Part shown: in pieces, positions 34,668-41,589 of the stretch
How the letters are laid out: every line of letters starts with the position of its first letter
How positions within the stretch are numbered: the first letter of the stretch is position 1
Source: Syncephalastrum monosporum B8922
Taxonomy: Eukaryota > Mucoromycota > Mucoromycetes > Mucorales > Syncephalastraceae
DNA length: 41,589 nt
Assembly (NCBI GenBank): GCA_000697355.1
Contig: JNEN01000880.1
Span: 1-41,589, forward strand
Direction of reading: 5' to 3'
The notes under the pieces: generated by a model
The model's input: only the letters and a program-made list of their open reading frames with translations
What the model was told of the DNA's origin: nothing
The model's database searches: none
Program-made: the position numbers and the translations under genes

Positions 34668-35840
34668 CAACAATCTTTTGCACTTGGAGAAAGAGTTTGC
34701 ACCGTCAGTGAAAGGAGGTCGCAACAAACAAAAAATAGCAATAATAATAATAAACGGAGTGAAAGGTGTGACCGCACAACATTCATCTATTTCATCCGTT
34801 GTTGGTTCGGGAACACTGCCAGAAATATGATGCTCAGGCGTCCTATTATGTGATTTTCGGTATCATCGATGGATATATCCTTTTCCTACAGTGTGCGGCA
34901 AGAGGTGTAGCTCTGATGATGACAAATTTATATAATGTGTAGAATGTTGAGCTACCTGTATATGCATTTCAATACTTGCTGGATTGATGCAAGCTCTGGC
35001 AATATATGTACAATATACTATGGGCCACCAAGTACGGGTGAAGTGATGCACTTTGTAAATGTATTGATGTCTTGACTTGCAAGTAGTACTCCCAAAAACT
35101 GTCTCCTGCCATCGGTGGAAAACATACTTTGCATATTAAAGCGACCATTCGTCACTTTTTATTCTTACTTTTTCAGTATGTCTTCGTTCTCCTTATGTGT
35201 CATGCAGCTGTCACATATTATACCTTTCACCAGACAAAAACATGATTCTTCCTCTCTTTGTAGCTCTTCGCTAGGGTTGTTCTTAGAGCTCGGCGCCGTC
35301 AGTGGTCTGGCCTTCTTTTTTTGTACTTCTTGTCAACCGCCACAGTTGAGCTATTCAAGCTTACTTATTACGAGCACTCCTGAGCTAGATCACACTGAGG
35401 GATTCCGCGCTCACTGTAGGCTGCCTTTTTCAAGCTGAGCTTCCCGCTTGCGTGCTACCCAGATGCTTGATATGTTTTTTTTAAGATCCCCTAGTTTTCA
35501 GATAGATGAAGTTTGCTTACGGATCATACATGCTAAACGTCTATACCAATGACATTCACTTAAATATTGCTTGTCCTTCGATATCAAAGCTCATATCAAG
35601 CGAGGATAGCGTGTGGAGCTGAGAAGAATATTGCACTTTGCAATAACAGCTGTACAGTACTGTACGCACAGTATAGAGTATATAGATTTACACATTACAT
35701 TCGTCGTACACAGTGATTTTATTTTTTCCGAGGGACAACTGAGCTGCTGGCGTTATTTGCGCTTATTTCTTGAGCCCATTCCCGTTTGTATCCGCCTCGT
35801 GATCAGAGAAAGCAATATATAAGGAACAGTACATAAGCCG
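34665..35840. other. Divergent intergenic region before the Zn2Cys6 gene
   Basis: About 1.2 kb of AT-rich sequence between two divergent starts. ORFs are short and without motifs. A TATATAA at 35816-35822 lies at the right end. I see no gene. Confidence 0.4.
35816..35822 (+). promoter_or_regulatory. TATA box of the Zn2Cys6 gene
   Basis: TATATAA lies only 19 nt before the ATG at 35841. A transcript starting the usual ~25-35 nt downstream would exclude that ATG and favour the in-frame ATG at 35862 (Met8). Confidence 0.45.
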
Positions 35841-36743
35841 ATGCAAGGCAACAATGCAAGGATGTCCTATAGCCAACAAGTACATCAGCCCATGCAAGAA
35901 AAACAAGATCATTCACCTCCCTCGCCGCCACCTCCGCCTTCAGCAGAAGAACCCCCACGAAAAAAACGGGCCAAGATTGTAAGTGCGTGCGGCGAATGTC
36001 GACGCAAGAAGACAAAGTGCAATGGGGAGCATCCGTGTCGTAGCTGTGCCAAGTCAGGAGCAGCATGCACGTACCCGTCCGCAACGCAAGGCCACGACGA
36101 CAAGCGCAGCGGACCCAGTAAAGCCGCCCTCGAGGCTATTGAGCATCGCCTGAAAACGATCGAGGACATGCTTCACGCGATTTTACAGTCTCAACAAGCG
36201 CCTAATAACTATGTGGATGCGCAGCTCCTACATCAATTCATCAATAACGCGACGACCCGTCAATCCACTGCCAGCTCTGTCTCTTCGGCCGCCTCCAACT
36301 CCCCACCCTTACCGCCTTCTTCGTCGTCGACTGCCACATACCATCATCAGCCTTCCCATACTGACACTAATACCACTTCCACCGCCATGGCTATCCCTCC
36401 TACTACGACTACTACCACCACTACCACTACTACTACCATTACCACTGCCTCTTCTGCTGCTGGCTCTCCACCACCTCACCCTTCCTCTTCCCTTCATCAT
36501 GACTCTCCTCCTCTTGATGTACGACTCCCCTCTATCTATAACCTTCCCCGCACTGAAAGACATGGCCAACCTGTCTCGCCTCCGTCTGTATCGCAATATG
36601 ACTATCTCTCCTCCTCCGCGTCTTCTGACCTCCCTCGTCTATCCTATCATCCGCCAAACCTGCCACCACAAGTACCTTATCCTCCGCCCCCCGAACACGA
36701 AGAATTCAGCGCTTTTCACCCGGTCAAGAAACATGACAGATAG
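35841..36743 (+). CDS. Zn2Cys6 (fungal binuclear cluster) transcription factor, short
   Basis: Single exon, 300 residues (or 293 from Met8). Residues 50-76 hold the six cysteines of a Gal4-type cluster, ACGECRRKKTKC then NGEHPCRSCAKSGAAC, with spacing C-x2-C-x6-C-x5-C-x2-C-x6-C. A basic PRKKRAK precedes it and may add nuclear localisation or DNA contacts. After it, LEAIEHRLKTIEDMLHAIL (~94-112) could be a dimerisation helix. The rest is Ser/Thr/Pro-rich, with a long Thr run (~190-206) and poly-Pro near the end. There is no fungal-specific middle homology domain, so this is much shorter than typical family members. The target genes are unknown. Confidence 0.85.
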   Translation: MQGNNARMSYSQQVHQPMQEKQDHSPPSPPPPPSAEEPPRKKRAKIVSACGECRRKKTKCNGEHPCRSCAKSGAACTYPSATQGHDDKRSGPSKAALEAIEHRLKTIEDMLHAILQSQQAPNNYVDAQLLHQFINNATTRQSTASSVSSAASNSPPLPPSSSSTATYHHQPSHTDTNTTSTAMAIPPTTTTTTTTTTTTITTASSAAGSPPPHPSSSLHHDSPPLDVRLPSIYNLPRTERHGQPVSPPSVSQYDYLSSSASSDLPRLSYHPPNLPPQVPYPPPPEHEEFSAFHPVKKHDR

Positions 36744-36979
36744 AACCCAACTATATAGCAACAGCGGTTGGTGTCTTGGATGAGTTTTAGATGGTATTAC
36801 GCTGAAATACTTCATGGACCTTCTTCCTGTATGTAAATGATAGACGTAATTAAAGCTACAGGAAAAGCACCGATATAAAAGTCGGAAAAGAGCCATACAC
36901 TATATTCTGTACGACAGGATGGTAATCTCCAATGTGCGTGCATGTATACACCACACGGGTGGTTTTCATCCAACATGGC

Positions 36980-37840
36980 TCTTCCCATTTTGCAACACTC
37001 TGGCCCCTTGCCTGGTCCAATCTCTCCCCCCCCCCTCCCTCTGGCGACCACAGTTCCATAACCAATCCCACTGGTCCGTCTTCTTATCGTCCCCCTCGCT
37101 CACCCCAGCCGAAATATGGCAGAGTTTTCGACACCATGCCCGCACCGCACCAGCCCAACGTGAAACCGTCTTTCGAGACACCGAGGCACAGGCCGTTGTA
37201 GACCGTTCGCGCGCAGAAAAATTCGGGTTCGCTCGGCAGAAGCGAACAGCGCAGTTTTCACCGTGGCAGCTCATCGCGAAATGACCCCGGCGACGTTCGT
37301 TGAGCGCCTGCCGACAATTTGCCCTGAGGCCGTAGGCCTCATTCCCAGCCCACACTCCCCATCTTGCGCAACCGTCTCTTTCGACTCTGAAGAGGCCCGC
37401 GACAAAGCGTGTACAGAAAGCCTTACCATTGATGGTTTACTGTTAATGGTAACCCCCACGTTGGACACTGAGAGTAGTGTCGGCTGGCCCTAGAGAAATT
37501 GCCTATTTACGTGTTGAAGCGTTAGGTCCTATGGTCAGCTGCTACGGAAAAGTTTTGCATGTGCAATTATGCCTCTACTCCGCAGGAGGGCTGCTTAATT
37601 CAAAAGGCTTTGCCATGATTGATACTTCTGCCGAAACGGCAAATGACACCCCCCTGCAAGCTCTTGAGCATGAAACTGAGGCTAATGTCAATGGGTGCAA
37701 ACGTATCATTACCGCCCGCTGGCGTGGCATGCCAATCCATTGTAACTATTGCAAAAAGAGGGGCACAGAGTTCGTGAATGCCCCAAGCATAAAGCCCGAC
37801 AGACGGGAAAAAAGATGTTACTCTCGTAAGTCAGCCTAGA
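36980..37840 (+). pseudogene. Decayed retroelement ORF1/gag-like gene with broken zinc knuckle
   Basis: Coding-looking sequence runs across several frames with no intact ORF: VVDRSRAEKF near 37200, then AAHREMTPATFVERLPTICP (37266-37325) and ATVSFDSEEARDKA in a second frame, then REIAYLRVEALGP onward (37486) in a third. It ends in RWRGMPIHCNYCKK (~37720-37758), where a CCHC zinc knuckle begins. The remaining His and Cys appear only in another frame (GHRVRECP, 37760-37785), so one base has been lost or gained there. The layout (acidic or neutral domain, then W-x-GM-x-x-x-CxxC knuckle) is like ORF1/gag proteins of fungal retroelements. Whether it belongs to a LINE or an LTR element is not settled. 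Confidence 0.5.
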
Positions 37841-38089
37841 ACTTGGTGGCCAATTGTCCCCACGCCAAGCCCCGCTCGTTGCCTTCGAAACGCGGCCGCA
37901 CCGAGCTTACCGGAGAACACTTCCAAGCGCAACAGGCGCGAGATAACCCAACAACTCCTCCAGCCACCGTGGTCCTTACTGGTGCTACAATGTCCGGTGA
38001 CACTCCAGCAATTACAAGCTTGGCACCGTCCACTCGGATTGGTGGATCCATGTCCTCGCCAGAACTCCTTTCGACAATAGTTACCATCC

Positions 38090-38955
38090 GATACGCCCCA
38101 TCAGTGCATATCTACCATGCGATCACTGGGCTATAGATCTAGCAGGACCCTTCAAAACGACATTTACGGGTAATAATTATGTATTAGTCTTAATCGATTA
38201 TGCACACGATTTTGTATTCTCAGACCAATCTCGGACAAGCAATCAGATACGATTGTCAAAACGCTAGTGCAAACATATTGTGATTTCGGATTCCCCAGAT
38301 ATCTACAGAGCGGCAACTGAACAGAGTTTGTCAACTCACTTGCAAAGAAGTTAGCTGAAGCAACGGGCTTTGAGCATAGTCTAGTCTAGTCACACCATAT
38401 CACCCGCGTGCGAATGGAGTAGCGGAGCGATGGGTGCAATCTGCAGTCAGAACGCTGAAGAAGTGTATCACAGGTGCCGTTAAGGATTGGGACATTTCTG
38501 TACCAGCAGTGCAATTATGCCAAGGTGTCAAAGAGACACGAAACAGCGCCATATACGCTTATGTTTGCACGAAAACTTAACGGATTTGAGGACTATAGCA
38601 ATCATACGGGAAGGAAGCCATTAATCCAAAATTATTTGGAACAAAGAATTAAGAATATGGAAGAAGCAGTAGTCCCTGCGATTTGCGAAAGGGCTCAAGC
38701 TCTTTTGAATGCACAGAAGCAGAACTTTGAAAAGAAACACCACATCACTGATATACCTGTGGACAGTCAAGTAATGATTAAATTACAGCAACACGGTAAA
38801 TTAGATCTTATACTGTAACACGCAAGACAAGAGGTGGATCTTACTCTCTTCAAGACGAAAAGGGTGACACGCTACCTAGAGACTACCCACCTTCTGCATT
38901 AAAATTAATTTCTCAAGACAAGATTATGAGATGTAGAGAGAGAAAGTGACAGGTA
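38090..38955 (+). pseudogene. Decayed Ty3/gypsy integrase to chromodomain-linker fragment
   Basis: The stretch is similar to the - strand pol further right but inverted and full of stops and frameshifts. It keeps CDHWAIDLAGPFKTTFTGNNY (~38117-38175), VTPYHPRANGVAERWVQSAV (~38389-38448), an intact ORF with KVSKRHETAPYTLMFARKLNG (38519-38583) and finally YPPSALKLISQDK (~38885-38925). The catalytic Asp and Glu regions are interrupted, so it cannot be active. It seems to start abruptly near 38090, right after the zinc-knuckle relic. Confidence 0.8.
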
Positions 38956-39352
38956 AAAGGAACAAGAGAGTAAGTGAGACTGAACTTATATTAAAGTTGA
39001 GTATGATATGATCTGTCTACGTCTAATTATTAGGAAGTCTTTTATAGACTTCAATATGTTTCATCCAGCTGAATAAAGAGAACCAGTGATAAGATAATAA
39101 AATATTTTCATCAGGGACGATGTGCCTGTGATTGAATATACAATGGCAGATGCAGCTTGCATATGGAGCTGTGCCATTAGATAAGAGTAGCGGTACGGAA
39201 TACTTCTTTACGGTTTCATATGCAGTAATTGAGCCGGCGATGGAGGAGTTGAATAAGTGCATGATAGAAACCGATACAACGATTGGGTATAGAGGCAAGT
39301 CTAGACTTTCTCAACGAGGACACAATTACCCGACGGGTGATGGTTTACCACA
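38945..39352 (-). repeat. Candidate 3' LTR of the - strand Ty3/gypsy element
   Basis: Downstream of pol on the - strand there is a purine tract, GGAAGGGGGC (39355-39364), followed by TATGTGG; an LTR could start with TG at 39352. Inside, TATAAAAGAC on the - strand (39038-39047) would serve as the LTR promoter. The region is non-coding and AT-rich. The inner end, near 38945, is only a guess, because no second LTR copy is in the window for comparison. Confidence 0.4.
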
Positions 39353-39434
39353 TAGCCCCCTTCCAGGTTGCGTACATGTCGTCAACTGGAGTTATCATAA
39401 CTTTGTACAAGTATATCACATGTTGATCATGGTA

Positions 39435-41589
39435 TTACTTTATGGGTAGCTTGGGTATGTATAACCATTGGTATAAATGCATCTGGGTGCGTACCTTATC
39501 GTCTGGCAATGAGTTTCGAAGATCGGGTCGTGACGCTGCTTCCATTCTTACTCGTGTTACGATTGGTCTTGGTATTATATTTCCTAGAATCACTCTTTGT
39601 GTTCTTTTTAGAATCACTTCTTTTAGTGATAGTCTTACAGTAGGTGTTTGAATTGGTATGGCGTTACGTGGAGCCATAACTTGCTTCTTGTTAGGCTCTT
39701 CGCCTATTCTTTTCCAATAGTCAGCGATTGTACGTCTTTGCGTAAATGCATCTGCTACTTCCCACGTATCGTGGTTTTCATCGTAACCTTTCCATCGAAC
39801 TTTGTACTCGTAATTACCTGAGGTAATTTCTTGGTGAGCAATAATTGCTTGTACCTCAAAAAGCTCGTCACAAGGAATTACTTCATCTTGTGAAATTAAT
39901 TTAAGCTGGGATGGTGCATATTCACGAGTTAATACATCGTTCTTTTCATCTTTCAATATACTGTATATGCACCTCCTTGGTTCTTTCTTACTACCGTGTA
40001 GGGACCTTCATAAATAGGGTCAAGTTTGCCTACTTGTTCGGTGATTTTGGCCATTACTTGGCTACCAGCTGGGAAGTCTACTTGTACGTGCTTCTTATCA
40101 AATATGTTTTGCTGTGCTTTGATTACTGCCATAATTCTCTCTTTGATTGCAGGGAACACTGTGTCTTCCATCATGGTAATCCTGTCAACCAAGTCTTTCT
40201 CGGAAGCCGGAGTCAATTGGTGGTCTTCCGTATACTGTAGTCTTTGAACCCATTAATTTTGCGGGCGAACATAAGTGTGTATGGGGCAGTATTGTGACGC
40301 TTAGATACTTTAGCGTTTAAGGATAATTGCACGGCAGGGACAAATAAATCCCAATCTTTGAGGGCTCCTCTTATAAACTTCTTTAGAATTCTGATTGAGG
40401 ATTGTACCCAACGTTCCGCTACACCATTCGCTCTTGGGTGATATGGCGTTACTAGGCGGTGGTCAAAACCAATGGTTTCTGCTAAGAGTTCAACCAGGGA
40501 ATTGACAAACTCTGTGCCATTGTCAGACTGCAAATAGCGCGGAAAACCGAAATCGCAAAATACTTGGATCAATGCTTCAACAATGGTATCCGATTGCTTG
40601 TTGGGAATAGGTCGTAGAACGCAGAATCTTGTGCAGATATCGACCATGACCAGTAGATAATTATTTCCCTGATATGTTGTTTTCATGGGGCCAGCTAAGT
40701 CAATAGCCCAATGGTCTCCAGGTAAAAATGAGTGTACTGGGCGTAAAGGATTAAATCCTTGTCTGACAATATTAAATTTTTGGCACTCTTTACATTTCTT
40801 TACTGTCTCTGCAGCATCATTGTTAATTGTTGTCCAATGTATGCCCTCTCCATGTAGGTGTTGGCTCATAGCTTCTGCACCAAAGTGACCTAAGAGATGT
40901 GCATCTAAAAGAATCTTGGTTCTTTCCTCAACTGGTGGGGTGAGCATCTCCCTATATGGGTTCTCGATTTGTGTGCTACGATGCATAATGTTGGTCACCG
41001 TGGTACACGTGTGACTTTTCTTTGCCTTTTTGGCCGGCCGTATTTCACAGCCCCCTTCCAGCTCTTTTTCTCCCGGAAAAAGGCGAGAAAGCTGGTCGGG
41101 CAAAATGTTGTCGAGCCCAGGTAAGTGCACAATGTCGAAATCGTAATCGAGGATTGTGTCAAGCCACTTGATCATCATCGCATTCGCGATGCGTTGCGTG
41201 TGCAGGTAGGTAAGCGCGCGGTGGTCCGTGTAAAGGGTGAACTTTTGACCCCACAAATACTTATGGAACTCTTCCAGCGCGTAGACAACAGCGAGCAGTT
41301 CTCTGCGAGTGACCGAATAATTACGTTCCGATTTTGTTAACGAGCGAGCCATAAAACCGATATGAAAAGTCTGTCTGTCGATAACTTGGTACAAGGCGGC
41401 TCCTATGCCTACGTTCGATGCGTCAGTTGCGACACAGAACGGATGCTCTTCTCGTGGGAACGCGAGCACTGGGGCATTTAATAATGCAGCAATCAGGCTC
41501 TCAAATGCGCGGTCATGGCGAGGCGTCCAAAGCTTCTTGAGCGAACCAGCGTTGCGCAGCGCGTCTAGCGGCGCAGTCAAATATGATAT
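39435..41589 (-). pseudogene. Ty3/gypsy pol (RNase H, integrase, chromodomain), frameshifted, 5' cut by window edge
   Basis: The frame is open from the right edge to 40213. It encodes the end of reverse transcriptase and RNase H (FCVATDASNVGIGAALYQ, TRRELLAVVYALEEF, YTDHRALTYL, LPDQLSRLF). Integrase follows: zinc-binding HLLGHFGAEAM...CKECQKF, catalytic Asp in WAIDLAGPM, Asp in QSDNGTEFVN, Glu in HPRANGVAERW. Two single-site frameshifts break what follows: one near 40237 (after GFKDYS) and one near 39957, where a GTATATTG looks like a TA duplication. Beyond them lie a linker and a chromodomain, EVQAIIAHQEITSG, YKVRWKGYDENHDTWE (39650-39860). This is the chromovirus-type order. The copy is young-looking but probably inactive. 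Reverse transcriptase proper lies outside the window. Confidence 0.88.

Overview
The window is nuclear DNA of a filamentous fungus, most likely an early-diverging one of the Mucoromycota. The evidence is: genes packed on both strands and split by many short (about 45-130 nt) GT-AG introns; a cytochrome-b5-fused fatty acid desaturase of the Mortierella/Mucor delta-6 type; an Integrator-type INTS11 nuclease, which yeasts lack; a Sho1-type osmosensor; a Zn2Cys6 regulator; and Ty3/gypsy chromodomain retroelement debris. The species cannot be fixed from sequence alone. Exon joins were worked out by hand from splice signals, reading-frame phase and remembered protein families. No search was run.

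Layout, left to right: 3' end of a Ser-rich protein (+); EI24-family membrane protein (-); translation factor eIF5B (+); INTS11 (-) divergent from RAB6/YPT6 (+); nucleolar FKBP prolyl isomerase (-); protein O-mannosyltransferase of the PMT2 family (-); a 1.7 kb gene-poor stretch; delta-6 desaturase (+); SHO1 (-); NTE1 phospholipase (-); mitochondrial aspartyl-tRNA synthetase (-) divergent from TRM11 tRNA methyltransferase (+); a secreted KRE9/KNH1-like protein with a long Trp-module repeat tail (+); an unrecognised low-complexity protein (-); a Zn2Cys6 factor (+). From about 37 kb to the right edge the DNA is retroelement remains: a frameshifted zinc-knuckle ORF, a decayed integrase copy on +, and a better preserved but frameshifted Ty3/gypsy pol with chromodomain on -.

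Most genes are housekeeping: translation (eIF5B, AspRS, TRM11), RNA 3' processing (INTS11), secretory traffic and glycosylation (RAB6, PMT2), lipid metabolism (desaturase, NTE1) and surface or osmotic functions (SHO1, the KRE9-like protein). Two things stand out. In TRM11 the catalytic Asp codon of the DPPY motif can be completed only by a 3-nt micro-exon. The KRE9-like gene encodes a signal peptide, a KRE9-type domain, a probable Kex2 site and then about 30 Trp-centred modules of about 12 residues, 13 of them in a nearly uniform 36-bp tandem array.
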